The notes under the pieces were generated by a model, which saw only the letters and a list, made by a program, of their open reading frames with translations, made no database searches and was not told the DNA's origin. A DNA stretch of 64,000 bases, taken from positions 83,746,217-83,810,216 of the forward strand of contig CM035406.1 of assembly GCA_020310875.1 (NCBI GenBank), in the 5' to 3' direction. Numbering within the stretch: the first letter of the stretch is position 1; the number at the start of each line of letters is the position of its first letter. The stretch is from Ceratopteris richardii. Taxonomy: Eukaryota > Streptophyta > Polypodiopsida > Polypodiales > Pteridaceae. Positions 10,920 through 23,547 of the stretch are shown piece by piece. Position numbers and translations under genes: made by a program.

Positions 10920-13900
10920 ATGGCTGAAAGCAGTGATGTATTCCGTATGTTGGCTGTTGAGGATAAGTTGGATGGTACCAACTACCCATTATGGGCTTAT
11001 ATGATGCGACATGTACTGGTTGCAAAAGGATTGTGGAACATTGTGCAGGGTGTTGAAAGACGTCCTGTTACACCTGTAACGACAGGTACTGCAAATACAG
11101 GTGTTGGAGCTGATGAAGATGGTGTCGAAGATGATATTCCGCAGATTCCTGTTCGTGCTGCTGTTTCTGTTGCACCTACTGCAGAGCAGATTCGTTGGGA
11201 TGGCAGAGATGCCCAGGCACATGCATTGATAGCTTTGTCTGTCAAACGTGCCATTATTCCTCACATTCGCTCTTGCAGAACAGCAAAGGATGCTTGGGAT
11301 ACACTTACCACTTTGTACCAGGCTAGGAATGAGGCTCGTATTGCTTACCTCCGAAAACAGTTGGAGAGTGAGCACATGAATGAAGGTGATTCGATGGACA
11401 GTTTTCTTACAAAGATCAAAGACCTGAAGGAACAATTGATTTCTGCTGATGAGGTTATACCAGATAGCTCACTTGTGCAGACCGTTCTGAATGGCCTTCC
11501 TGATTCATATCAGAGTTTTGCCTCTACTCTTCGATTGATGATGAAAGGCAATCCGAATGCCTTGTCATTTGAGGAATTAGTCTCTGTTCTGTTGCAGGAA
11601 GATCAGTCCAGGCAGAACAGGTCCATTATGCATGTTGCAGATCAAGCTTTCCTGGCTAGTCAGAAGGGCAAAGGAAAATGGAGCTCTTCTACTAGTAAGC
11701 AGAAATCTGCAAATGCTGCACAATCGAAGAACCAGGATAAAGATGAGAAGAAATCAGAAAAGCAGAAATTGTTCTGCAAGTACTGTAAAGGAAATGATCA
11801 TATTATAAAGAACTGTCCAAAACTGGCTGCTAAAGAGGCAAAGAAGAAAGAGGCTGGAATGGTTGTTGCAGAGGCCTCTACACCAAAAACAGAGTCTGCA
11901 AATCTTGTGCAGGAAGAAGAATGGGCGTTTACTACTGTCTGCAGTTTTGACCCATCTTCTCATGATCAGTGCATGTCTGCAGTAGACTCAGATGTTTGGT
12001 ACTTTGACAGTGGGGCGACCAAACATATTACCTCGCAGCGCAGTTTCTTCTCTTCACTCGAGCCTGCCCCTACAGGGAATACTGTCACATGCGCCAATAA
12101 CTCCTCTTATCCTGTTATGGGAGTTGGTAAGATCATTCTGACTATTGCTGATGGTAGTTCTTTCACTTTGTCAGATGCTTTATTTGTGACAGGGATCAAA
12201 AAGAACCTGTTATCAGTTTCTGCATTAGCCAAGATTGGCTTGGTTGTGAAATTCGTTGACGACAGGTGTACAGTCCATGATCTCTCAAATGGCGATGTGA
12301 TTATTGCTTCTGGCATTTTATGTCGTGGGCTGTATAAGATCATAGACTATGAAAGATCTGTGAATGATTCGGCATGTGCAGTTCATGATTCTCAGGCTAT
12401 GTCAGATGCAAAGCTTTGGCATGCACGCTTTGGTCATCTGAATTTTGCTAGCTTGTTACGCCTGCAGAAATCTGAAATGGTGTCCTCTTTGCCCAAACTT
12501 GAGGCACCTGGAAAACATGTTTGTGAAGGCTGTATTTTGGGCAAAATGCAGCGTTCTTCCTTTCCAAAAGATGGTTCAGTTCGGGCTATGCAGAAATTGC
12601 AGCTTGTACATAGTGATGTCTGTGGTCCTATGCAGACACCCTCTTTTGGAAATTACCTTTACTTCGTGACTTTCATTGATGATTTTTCCAGGCATGCATG
12701 GGTATATCCACTCAAAGCAAAGTCCGAAGTGTTCATGTGCTTCAAACAGTTTTTGGTTTTGGCTGAAAATCTGTCAGCATGTAAAATGGGCACCCTCCGT
12801 TCTGATCGAGGGGGGGAATATATGTCTTCAGATTTTAATGCATTTCTGGCTGAACGTGGGATAAAACACCAGTGTACAGTGCCGTATACACCTCAATAGA
12901 ATGGAGTTGCTGAACGAAAGAACAGGTCACTCATGGAGATGGCGAGGTGCATGGTCAAAAGTCAGGCTTTACCACATAGTTTCTGGCTTGAGGTTGTCAT
13001 GTGTGCAGCATATGTACTGAACAGGTGTCCCACCAAAGCGTTGCAGTCTATCACTCCATATGAGGCTTGGCATGACCGCAAGCCATCTGTTGCTCATCTG
13101 CGTGTTTTTGGTTGTTTGGCATATGCATTAGTGCCTGAACAACATCGCAGAAAATTGGATGATAAGGCAGTAAAATGTATTTTTGTTGGGTACAGTTCTG
13201 AAAGTAAAGGCTATTGTCTGTATCATCCACAGACTAAACGCATTCTGGTTAGCCGTGATGTTGTCTTTGTGGAAGATGCTATTCAGCCATTGCTTTCATG
13301 TACTAAGGAGACATCTGTTAGCTCCAAAGACATGTATGATACTTTGATGCCTCTTTTTACAGGTGGACAGGCTAGCGCTGGTCCCAATGAGGCAACTTCT
13401 CAGCCTTTGTAGGTTTCATATGATGATGCAGATCATTCCATTTCTGATGCAGATTTACATGATGCACTTGTTGATGAGAGAGCTGATATTGAACAGGCAA
13501 AAACTATGCCAAAATGGCTAGTGCAGACTTTGCGTGACAGCAAATTAGATGCACCTTTGTCATATCGTACTCGTTCAGGCTCTCATAGTACCTCCTTTGC
13601 ATCAGATTGCTATGCTATGGCTGCATCTAGTCTCTGTGATGAGAATGAGCCTGTTTCTTTTGATGAAGCACAAAATTCAGAAAATTGGAAGGCTGCTATG
13701 CAATCTGAATATGATGCTATAATGAAGAATGGTACATGGTCTTTATGTGACTTGCCTCCTGGCAAGAAGGCCATTGGCACTAAGTGGGTATACAAGGTGA
13801 AGCGTAAACCTGATGGTACAGTTGACAGGTATAAGGCTAGGCTTGTTGCAAAGGGTTATGCACAAGAAAGAGGCATTGATTTTGATGAGACCTTTGCACC

Positions 13901-15185
13901 TACATGCCGTATGACTACTGTTCGGAGCATTTGTGCACTTGCAGCCCATCATGGTTGGAATGTACATCAGTTGGACATTAAAACAGCATTTCTGAATGGT
14001 GACTTGCATGAAGAAGTGTATGTTTTTCAGCCCCGTGGCTTTGTGCAGAAAGGGCATGAAAACCAGGTGTGCAGGTTAAAGAAGGCGTTATATGGTCTAA
14101 AGCAAGCACCACGTGCTTGGTATGAGAAAATACATGCCTATCTGATTGCACATGGTTTTGAGAACAGTCCAACTGAAAGCACCTTATATGTTAAGTGTGC
14201 TAATGATGTGCTTCTGATCATTGTTGTCTATGTAGACGACATGCTGCTCACTGGTCCTCTTGAGAAGCATATTGCTGATTTCAAGGCTGATTTGCATGCC
14301 TCATTTGAGATGTCTGATTTGGGGCATTTGCATCACTATTTGGGCATTCAGTTTATGCAAGTTGATGGTGGAATGGCTTTGTGTCAAATGAAATATATTG
14401 ACACATTATTGCAGCGTTTTGGCCTTGAGGACTGTAAGCCTATTGCCACTCCTATGGAGACAGGTTTACGATTGAGTCTTCATGATGCTGGAGATGCATT
14501 TGATGCTGTTCTCTATCAGCAGGCTGTTGGATGCTTGATTTACTTATGCATTACTCGGCCAGATATTCAGTTTGCTGTCTCACAGATGAGCAGGTTTATG
14601 CATGGCCCAGGAGTCACGCATTGGAAAGGGGTTAAGCGCATCTTTCGCTACTTGAGTGGTACTCGGCTACTTGGGTTGTTTTATCCCAAGGGGGGATCAC
14701 TACCGCCAGATTTGCATGCTTTTTCTGACTCAAATTGGGCTGGTTGCTATGACACTCGTGTGTCCACCAGTGGTTTTTGCTTCATGCTTGGTAGCTCATG
14801 TATATCTTGGTTGAGCAAGAAGCAGCCTACTGTGGCCACTTCCAGTTGTGAGGCTGAGTATAGGGCAGCTTTCACAGCGATTGTTGAGTGTGTGTGGCTC
14901 AGACGCCTTATGGCTGATTTGGGTGTTGGCCAGTCTTCTGCCACCACCATCTTCACTGACAGTCAGAGCGCATTGGCAGTTGCGAGGAACCCTGTGTTCC
15001 ATGCTCGCACTAAGCACATTGAGGTGCATTATCACTATGTCAGGGAGAGGTTCTCTGCTGGGGAGATCAGCTTGGCATATGTGCCCACGCAGGAGAACAT
15101 TGCAGACCTTTTCACGAAGGCTCTGCCTAGGGAGAAGTTTGAAGCTTTCCGCAAAGCTTTGGGCTTACTTCCTTTTGTGGAGTGA
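10920..15185 (+). pseudogene. Copia-A gag-pol coding region
   Basis: Starts MAESSDVFRMLAVEDKLDG after the leader. Gag contains the plant Copia UBN2-like segment with LDGTNYPLWAY...KGLWNIV and a CCHC knuckle, CKYCKGNDHIIKNCP. Protease shows WYFDSGATKHIT. The pre-integrase segment shows LWHARFGHLNFASL. The integrase core shows HSDVCGP, FVTFIDDFSRHAWVYP, SDRGGEYM and GVAERKN. RT shows WVYKVKRKPDGTVDRYKARL and YVDDMLL. RNase H shows SDSNWAGCYDTRVSTSGFC, SCEAEYRA and HARTKHIEVHYHYVRE. Regions run roughly: gag 10920-11900, protease 11990-12340, integrase 12400-13350, RT-RNase H 13650-15185. About two breaks, otherwise well preserved. Confidence 0.93.
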
Positions 15186-15248
15186 TTTCCACATAGCTCG
15201 GCACTTCCTTATAAATGAGTGCCAGCTCCTTGTTCACCGCATCACTCC

Positions 15249-15258
15249 CAGGGGGGAT
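15249..15258 (+). promoter_or_regulatory. Copia-A polypurine tract
   Basis: A G-rich run (CAGGGGGGAT) immediately upstream of the 3' LTR. This is the expected site for plus-strand priming. Confidence 0.85.
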
Positions 15259-15259
15259 T

Positions 15260-15489
15260 TGTTGATATATTTAGGTAGTGATGTGTGTGAACACTCTAGG
15301 ACCGTCGGGGCACTTTTTTCCCTCTTTAGGAGGTTTTTTTCCCCCGGCTTGTATATACGCCTATTGCCCTAATGGGCTACTTATCTTTGTACATTCTCTA
15401 GTAATACATTCTGTCTTGTGTGTTGTGCTCCAAGCTTCTTCTTCTTCCTTGTGCTGTTCGCGTGCTTCTGCAGACGTCTAACTCCAACA
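15260..15489 (+). repeat. Copia-A 3' LTR
   Basis: 230 bp, identical by eye to the 5' LTR, and followed directly by the ATATT target-site duplication at 15490-15494. Confidence 0.97.
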
Positions 15490-15562
15490 ATATTTTTTGC
15501 TAATGCTTCTTTCCTTCTTGAGGGTTCTATATGGATAAACTGGATAGCTCATTGGGAAAATT
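15490..15562 (+). pseudogene. LINE-1, second segment
   Basis: Continuation of LINE-1 after Copia-A. It reads FFANASFLLEGSIWINWIAHWENC, a LINE linker-like stretch. Its last 22 bp (15541-15562) recur at 18826-18847, on the other side of the CACTA fragment. Confidence 0.7.
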
Positions 15563-16990
15563 GTAGATCTAAAATATGTATATTTTTGTATGCATGTGTA
15601 TCTACATGTATATATGTATTATGTGTGTATGTGTATGTGTATGTGTGTATATATGTTATGTAGGTGTTAAAACCCTAAAACCCTAATCTTAAAGATTTAG
15701 ACTTAAATCTGAAATACTAAAACTTAAATACTTAAACACCTATAAAAATCTAAACCCCTAATCCTAAAACCCTAATCATATTTTTTAATATATTTATTTA
15801 TATATTCAGATTTTTTTCTTATTTTTCTCTATATTTTTTCTTAATATAAATGTAATTGAGTTATATATATGTCTAAACCCTAAAACCCTAATCTTAAAGA
15901 TCTAAACCTAAAATATGTATATTTCTATATACATGTGTATATACATGTATATATGTATTATATGTGCATGTGTATGTGTGCATATATGTTATGTAGGTGT
16001 TAAAACCCTAATCTTAAAGATTTAAATCTAAAATATGTATATTTTTGTATGCATGTGTATCTACATGTATGTATGTATTATATGTATATGTGTGTTTGTG
16101 TATATATGTTATCTACATATTAAAACACTAAAACCCTAATCAGAAAGACTTAGACTTAAATCTGTGTTATATATATGTCTAAACCCTAAAACCCTAATCT
16201 TAAATATCTAGACCTATAAAAATCTAAACCCCTAATCCTAAAACCCTAATCATATTTTATATATATATATATTTATTTATATATTCAGATTTTTTTTCTT
16301 ATTTTTCTCTATATTTTTTCTTAATATAAATATAATTGAGTTATATATATGTCTAAACCCTAAAACCCTAATCTTAAAGATCTAGACCTAAAATATGTAT
16401 ATTTCTGTACACATGTGTATATACATGTATATATGTATTATATGTGCATGTGTATGTGTGCATATATGTTATGTATGTGTTAAAACCCTAAAACCCTAAT
16501 CTTAAAGATTTAAATCTAAAATATGTATATTTTTGTATGCATGTGTATCTACATGTATGTATGTATTATATGTATATGTGTGTTTGTGTATATATGTTAT
16601 CTATGTATTAAAACCCTAAAACCCTAATCAGAAAGACTTAGACTTAAATCTGAAATACTAAAACCTAAATACTTAAACACCTATACAAATCTAAACCCCT
16701 AATTCTAATACCCTAATCATATTTTTTATATATATATTTATTTATATATTCAGATTTTTTTCTTATTTTTCTCTATATTTTTTCTTAATATAAATATAAT
16801 TGAGTTATATGTATGCTTAACCCCTAAAACCCTAATCTTAAATATCTAGACCTAAAATATGTATATTTCTGTATACATGTGTATATACATGTATATATAT
16901 ATATATTATATGTGTATGTGTATGTATGTGTAAATAGCCTACAAACCCTAATCCTATTTTTATATATTTGATGTGAAAAACCAACTTCAG
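15563..16990. repeat. Tandem satellite, about 470-bp unit, with telomere-like motifs
   Basis: About three units with a period near 465-480 bp. For example, the block CAGATTTTTTTCTTATTTTT recurs at about 15807, 16286 and 16751. Each unit carries several AAACCCTAAAACCCTAAT blocks (plant telomere type), stretches such as AAAATATGTATATTT, and TATG-rich runs. No coding potential. Confidence 0.85.
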
Positions 16991-17034
16991 AATAAAAAAT
17001 TTATATATTTAATTAATTTAATTAAAACACTAGC

Positions 17035-18030
17035 TTATGTGTGTGTGTGTGTGAATGTATGCATGTGTGTATGTATGTGTGTGTGTGAATGTATGCATGT
17101 GTGTATATGTGTATGTGTGTCTATGTATTCATGTGTGAGTATATGAGTATGTATGTACATATGTGTGTGTATGTATGTAGGTGTGTACATGTGTGTGTGT
17201 ATGTATACATGCATGTGTGTATATGTGTGTATGTATGCATGTGTGTATATATGTGTGTGTATGTATGCATGTGTACATGTGTGTGTGTACGTATGCATGT
17301 GTATACATGTGTGTGTATGTGTATGTGTGTGTATGTATGCATGCATGTGTGTGTATGTGTGCGTATGTATGCATGCATGTGCGTGTATGTGTGTGTATGT
17401 GTATGCATGTGTATACATGTGTGTGTATGTGTATGTGTGTGTATGTATACATGCATGTGTGTATATGTGTGTATGTATGCATGTGTGTATATATGTGTGT
17501 ATGTATATTGCATGTGTACATGTGTGTGTGTATGTATGCATGTGTATACATGTGTGTGTATGTGTATGTGTGTGTATGTATGCATGCATGTGTGTGTATG
17601 TGTACGTGTGTATATATTGTATGCATGCATGTGTGTATATATGTGTGTGTATGTATGTGTGTATGCATGTGTGTGTATGTATGCATGTGTGTATATGTGT
17701 GTATGCATACATGTGTGTATATGTGTGTATATGTATGCATGCATGTGTGTATATGTGTGTATATATGTGTATATATGTGTATGTGTATGTATGTGTGTAT
17801 GTGTATGTATGCATATGTGTATATATGTGTGTGTATGTATGTGTGTATGCATGTGTGTGTATGTATGCATGTGTGTAAATTTATATGTGTGTGTGTATGC
17901 ATGCATGTGTGTATATGTGTGTGTATGTAAGCATGCATGTGTGTATAGGTGTGTGTATGTAAGCATGCATGTGTGTACATGTATGTGTGTATGTATGCAT
18001 GTGTAAATGTGAAAATGTGTGTGTGTATGT
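17035..18030. repeat. (TG/TATG)n microsatellite, about 1 kb
   Basis: A nearly pure alternation of GTGTGTATGTATGCATG-like words. Long open frames on both strands (Cys/Val/Met or His/Thr/Tyr repeats) come from the repeat and are not genes. Confidence 0.95.
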
Positions 18031-18068
18031 ATGCTCTATTTTCCTATCTCTATCTTCCTTTCTTTCAT

Positions 18069-18084
18069 TATTCTTTATCTCTCA

Positions 18085-18150
<66 letters not shown>
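18069..18150. repeat. (CT)n microsatellite
   Basis: A CT dinucleotide run beside the exon-like cassette of CACTA-3. The same neighbour relation is seen in the other CACTA copies. Confidence 0.95.
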
Positions 18151-18153
<3 letters not shown>

Positions 18154-18201
18154 CTCTCCCTCCTTCTCTCTCTATCAATAGAGAATAAAACAATCACTTA
18201 C

Positions 18202-18289
18202 AAGTATGTCCCTCTTTTGAATCGTTGTCCTCAAAGCGTAATGTATGTCGTCTATCGTCCAATTCCAAACAATCGACGCCAAAGAACTT
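18202..18289 (-). other. Exon-like cassette E1 (CACTA-3)
   Basis: 88 nt on the minus strand, preceded by TTTTGCAG and followed by GTAAGTGATTG, matching plant 3' and 5' splice sites. In the shared frame it reads SSLASIVWNWTIDDIHYAL, keeping the L-A-S-x-x-W-N core of the other cassettes. It is the most diverged copy. Whether it is spliced is not known. Confidence 0.65.
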
Positions 18290-18554
18290 CTGCAAAATCA
18301 AAGAAAAGAGAAATTAGAAAACCTAAAGCATGGAAACACAAATGCTAATAGTACACGCAACACTTACCAAGATATGAGATCTAAGCCGAGAGAGAGTGTG
18401 TGTGTGTAGAGAGAGAAATCTGTGTGTGTGTGTGTGCACAAGACAATGCAGGTCGCAATTCGGTTCGTGCGTGCAAGTTCGACAGAAGACCAACAGTACT
18501 CAAACACGCACAAAAATGTGAAGTTTTGCTCTCGGGTTCGCAGTATGTTTAAAA

Positions 18555-18825
18555 CTCGCCGCTGGTATATGTGTTAGTGTGGGCATCGGTAATTCCCAGT
18601 AAATTACCGACGCTTATACTGATGCCCATACCGATGCTTATACCGATGCATATACGGATGCTTATACTGACGGCTGCGGGCCACACCGACGATCCGTTTA
18701 AAACGGTCATACCGACGGTCACTTGACCGTCGGTATCTCTAAGTGACATTTTTCGAAGCCCATACCGATGCCGAGTATGACCGTCGGTATATACAGCGTC
18801 GGTATGCCCCTCATATGTTGTAGTG
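18555..18825 (-). repeat. CACTA-3 terminus and subterminal repeats
   Basis: Clustered ATACCGACG / GTCGGTAT words in both orientations, ending in the CACTA terminus at 18825. Subterminal arrays of this kind are where CACTA-encoded binding proteins dock in the En/Spm family (known for the family, inferred here). Confidence 0.8.
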
Positions 18826-19032
18826 TGGATAGCTCATTGGGAAAATTATAACCTCAATATCAGAGAATAGAAGTGCAAGAAAAAGGGTTTTGACTCCTCA
18901 AACAATCTTCTCTCCAATGGTGAGCTCTTGCTTGATACTGCTATCATGGGTATTGATTCCTTATCTCCTTCCTATAAATAGGCACTTGTTGAAAGGAAAA
19001 GAATCCTGATATCCTGGATGGAGAAATGTTTG
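18826..19032 (+). pseudogene. LINE-1, third segment
   Basis: LINE sequence between the CACTA fragment and Copia-B, beginning with the 22 bp also found at 15541-15562. It ends at the GTTTG that forms one side of the Copia-B target-site duplication. No domain can be recognised within 207 bp; assignment is by position. Confidence 0.6.
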
Positions 19033-19263
19033 TGTTGGAGTTAGACGTCTACGGAAGCACGCGAACAGCACAAGGAAGAAGAAGAAGCTTGGAGCACAAA
19101 CACACAATACTGAATGTATTACTAGAGAATGTACAAAGATAAGTAGCCCATTAGGGCAATAGTCGTATATACAAGCCGGGGGAAAAAAACCTCCTAAAGA
19201 GGGAAAAAAGTGCCCCGGCGGTCCTAGTATGTTCACACACATCACTACCTAAATATATCAACA
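19033..19263 (-). repeat. Copia-B 3' LTR
   Basis: 231 bp, the reverse complement of the Copia-A LTR family. A polypurine tract (minus strand, 19264-19276, CCAGGGGGGATTT) adjoins it. Confidence 0.95.
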
Positions 19264-19337
19264 AATCCCCCCTGGGAGTGATGCGGTGAACAAGGAGCTG
19301 GCACTCATGTATAAGGAAGTGCCAAGCTATGTGGAAA

Positions 19338-22300
19338 TCACTCCACAAAAGGAAGTAAGCCCAAAGCTTTGCGGAAAGCTTCAAACTTCTCCCTAGGCAG
19401 AACCTTCGGGAAAAGGTCTGCAATGTTCTCCTGCATGGGCACATATGCCAAGCTGAGCCCAGCAGAGAACCTCTCCCTAACATAGTGATAATGCACCTCA
19501 ATGTGCTTAGTGCGAGCATGGAACACTGGGTTCCTCGCAACTGCAATGCGCTCTGACTGTCAGTGAAGATGGTGGTGGCAGAAGACTGGCCAACACCCAA
19601 ATCAGCCATAAGGTGTCTGAGCCACACACACTCAACAGTCGCTGTGAAAGCTGCCCTATACTCAGCCTCACAACTGGAAGTGGCCACAGTAGGCTGCTTC
19701 TTGCTCAACCAAGATATACATGAGCTACCAAGCATGAAGCAAAAACCACTTGTGGACACACGAGTGTCATAGCAACCAACCCAATCCGAGTCAGAAAAAG
19801 CATGCAAATCTGGCGGTAGTGATCCCCCCTTGGGATAAAACAACCCAAGTAGCTGAGTACCACTGAAGTAGCGAAAGATACGCTTAACCGCCTTCCAATG
19901 CATGACTCCTGAGCAATGCATAAACCTGCTCATCTGTGAGACAGCAAACTGAATATCTGGCCAAGTAATGCATAAGTAAATCAAGCATCCAACAACCTGC
20001 TGATAGAGAACAGCATCAAATGCATCTCCAGCATCATGAAGACTCAATCGTAAACCTGTCTCCATAGGAGTGGCAATAGGCTTACAATCTTCAAGGCCAA
20101 AATGCTGCAATAATGTGTCAATATATTTCGTTTGACACAAAGCCATTCCACCATCAACGTGCATAAACTCAATGCCCAAATAGTGATGCAAATGCCCCAA
20201 ATTAGACATCTCAAATGAGGCATGCAAATCAGCCTTAAAATCAGCAATATGCTTCTCAATAGGACCAGTGAGCAGCATGTCATCAACATAGACAACAATG
20301 ATCAGAAGCACATCATTAGCATGCTTAACATATAAGGCGCTTTCAGTTGGACTATTCTCAAAACCATGTGCAATCAGATAGTCATGTATCTTCTCATACC
20401 AAGCACGTGGTGCTTGCTTTAAACCATATAATGCCTTCTTTAACTTGCACACCTAGTTTTCATGCCCTTTCTGCACAAAGCCACGGGGCTGAAAAACATA
20501 CACTTCTTCATGCAAGTCACCATTCAGAAATGCTGTTTTTATGTCCAACTGTTGTACATTCCAACCATGATGGGCTGCAAGTGCATAAATGCTCCGAACA
20601 GTAGTCATACGACATGTGGGTGCAAAGGTCTCATCAAAATCAATGCCTCTTTCCTGCGCATAACCCTTTGCAACAAGCCTAGCCTTATACCTGTCAACTG
20701 TACCATCAGGTTTACGCTTCAGCTTGTATACCCACTTAGTGCCAATGGCCTTCTTGCCAGGAGGCAAGTCACATAAAGACCATGTACCATTCTTCATTAT
20801 AGCATCATATTCAGATTGCATAGCAGTCATCCAATTTTCTGAATTCTGTGCTTCATCAAAAGAAACAGGCTCATTCTCATCACAGAGACTAGAGGCAGCC
20901 ATAGCATAGCAATCTGATGCAAAGGAGGCACTATGAGAGCCTGAACGAGTACGATATGACAAAGGTGCATCTAATTTGCTGTCACGCAAAGTCTGCACCA
21001 GCCATTTTGGCATAGTTTTTGCCTGCTCAATATCAGCTCTCTCATCAACAAGTGCATCATGTAAATCTGCATCAGAAATGGAATGATATGCATCATCATA
21101 TGAAACCTGCAAAGGCTAGGAAGTTGCCTCATTAGGACCAGCACTAGACTGTCCACCTGTAAAAAGAGGCACCAAAGTATCATACATGTCTTGGGAGCTA
21201 ACAAATGTCTCTTTAGTACATGAAAGCAATGGCTGAATTGCATCTTCCACAAAAACAACATCACGGCTAATAAGAATGCATTTTTTCTGTGGATGATACA
21301 GACGATAACCTTTACTTTTAGAACTGTATCCAACAAAAATACATTTTACTGCTTTATCATCCAATTTTCTGTGATGTTGTTCAGGCACTAGTGCATATGC
21401 CAAACAACCAAAAACATGCAGATGAGCAACAGATGACTTGCGGTCATGCCAAGCCTCATATGGAGTGATAGACTGCAGTGCTTTAGTGGGACACCTATTC
21501 AGTATATATGCTGCACACATGACAGCCTCAAGCCAGAAACTATGTGGTAAAGCCTGACTCTTGACCATGCACCTCGCCATCTCCATGAGTGACCTGTTCT
21601 TCCGTTCAGCAACTCCATTTTGTTGAGGTGTATACGGCACTGTACACTGGTGTTTTATCCCACGTTCAGCCAGAAATGCATTAAAATCTGAAGACATATA
21701 TTCGCCCCCTCGATCAGAACGGAGGGTGCCCATTTTACATGCTGACAGATTTTCAGCCAAAACCAAAAACTGTTTAAAGCACATGAACACTTCGGACTTT
21801 GCTTTGAGTGGATATACCCATGCATGCCTGGAAAAATCATCAATGAAAGTCACGAAGTAAAGGTAATTTCCAAAAGAGGATGTCTGCATAGGACCACAGA
21901 CATCACTATGTACAAGCTGCAATTTCTGTGTAGCCCGAACTGAACCATCTTTTGGAAAGGATGAACGCTGCATTTTGCCCAAAATACAGCCCTCACAAAC
22001 ATGTTTTCCAGGTGCCTCAAGTTTGGGCAAAGAGGACACCATTTCTGATTTCTGCAGGCGTAATAGACTAGCAAAATTCAGATGACCAAAGCGTGCATGC
22101 CAAAGCTTTGCATCTGACATAGCCTGAGAATCATGAACTGCACATGCCGAATCATTAACAGATCTTTCATAGTCTATGAGCTTATACAGCCCACGACATA
22201 AAATGCCAGAAGCAATAATCACATCGCCATTTGAGAGATCATGAACTGTACACCTGTCATCAACAAATTTCACAACCAAACCAATCTTTGCTAATGTAGA

Positions 22301-23547
22301 AACTGATAACAGGTTCTTTTTGATCCCTGGCACAAACAAAGCATCTAACAAGGTGAAAGAACTACCATCTGCAGTAGTCAGAATGATCTTACCAACTCCC
22401 ATAACAGGATAAGAGGAGTTGTTGGTGCATGTGAGAGTATTCCCTGTAGGGGCAGACTCGAGTGAAGAGAAGAAACTACGCTGCGAGGTAATATGTTTGG
22501 TCGCCCCACTGTCAAAGTACCAAACATCTGAGTCCACTGCAGACATGCACTGCTCATGAGAAGATGGGTCAAAACTGCAAACAATAGTAAACGACCATTC
22601 TTCTTCCTGCACAAGATTAGCAGACTCTGTTTTTGGTGTAGAGGCTTCTGCAACAACCATTCCAGCCTCCTTTTTCTTTGCCTCTTTTGCAGCCAATTTT
22701 GGACAGTTCTTTATGATATGATCATTCCCTTTACAGTACTTGCAAAACAATTTCTGCTTTTCTGATTTCTTCTCGTCTTTATCCTCGTTCTTCGAATGTG
22801 TAGCATTTGCAGATTTCTGCTTACTAGTAGAAGAGCTCCATTTTCCTTTGCCCTTCTGACTAGCCAGGAAAGCTTGATCTGCAACACGCATAATGGACCT
22901 ATTCTGCCTGGACTGATCTTCCTGCAACAGAACAGAGACTACCTCCTCAAATGATAAGGCATTCGGATTGCCTTTCATCATCAACCGAAGAGTAGAAGAA
23001 AAACTCTGATATGAATCAGGAAGACCATTCATAACGGTCTGCACAAGTGAGCTATCTGGTATAACCTCATCAGCAGAAATCAATTGTTCCTTCAAATCTT
23101 TGATCTTCGTTAGGAAACTGTCCATAGAATCACCTTCATTCATGTGCTCACTCTCCAACTGTTTTCGGAGGTAAGAAACACGAGCCTCATTCCTAGCTTG
23201 GTACAATGTGGTAAGTGTATCCCAAGCATCCCTAGCTGTTCTGCATGTGCCTAGGCATCTCTGCAATCCCAATGAATTTGCTCTGCAGTAGGTGCAACAG
23301 AAACAGCAGCACGAACAAGAATCTGTGGAATATCATCTTCGACACCATCTTCATCAGCTCCAGCACCTGTATTTGTAGTACCTATCGTTACAGGTGTAAC
23401 AAGACGTCTTTCAACACCCTGCACAATGTTCCACAATCCTTTTGCAACCAAAACATGTCGCATCATATAAGCCCATAATGGGTACTTGGTACCATCCAAC
23501 TTATCCTCAACAGCCAACATACGGAATACATCACTGCTTTCAGCCAT
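19338..23547 (-). pseudogene. Copia-B gag-pol coding region
   Basis: Minus-strand counterpart of Copia-A with the same motifs: CKYCKGNDHIIKNCP in gag, WYFDSGATKHIT in protease, HSDVCGP and FVTFIDDFSRHAWVYP in integrase, YVDDMLL in RT, and SDSDWVGCYDTRVSTSGFC with SCEAEYRA in RNase H. Gag begins at the point where CACTA-1 is inserted. The region is well preserved with a few breaks. It would encode a Gag-Pol polyprotein if whole. Confidence 0.9.
23545..23547. repeat. CACTA-1 target-site duplication, left
   Basis: CAT, repeated at 46535-46537. On the Copia-B strand this triplet is the ATG start codon of gag. Confidence 0.9.

Larger units (their letters stand above)
10335..15489 (+). mobile_element. 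Copia-A: Ty1/copia LTR retrotransposon, young
   Basis: 5,155 bp, with 230-bp LTRs at 10335-10564 and 15260-15489 that are identical by eye. The flanking 5-bp duplication ATATT lies at 10330-10334 and 15490-15494. The primer site and polypurine tract are in place. The domain order gag, protease, integrase, RT, RNase H is that of Ty1/copia. The coding region has about two breaks, so it is not fully whole. Identical LTRs indicate a very recent insertion, into LINE-1. The same family occurs as Copia-B on the other strand. Confidence 0.97.
15563..18825 (-). mobile_element. CACTA-3: one-ended CACTA fragment
   Basis: The right edge is a CACTA 5' terminus on the minus strand: CACTACAACATATGAGGGGC reading leftward from 18825. 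Subterminal (ATACCGACG)-type repeats, an exon-like cassette (18202-18289) and a (CT)n tract follow in the same order as in CACTA-1 and CACTA-2. The left edge has no CACTA terminus and ends in tandem telomere-like satellite. A 22-bp LINE segment is duplicated on both sides, which is not the 3-bp duplication of a simple CACTA insertion. It is therefore a truncated or repair-altered copy with no transposase. Confidence 0.8.

Noticed and set aside
15660-16990. Chromosome end (telomere)
   Set aside because: The TTTAGGG-type motifs are short, degenerate, interspersed and flanked by transposons on both sides.
17035-18006. Long open frames of Cys/Val/Met and His/Thr/Tyr repeats on both strands
   Set aside because: They are translations of a (TG/TATG)n microsatellite, open in several frames at once, with no motif.
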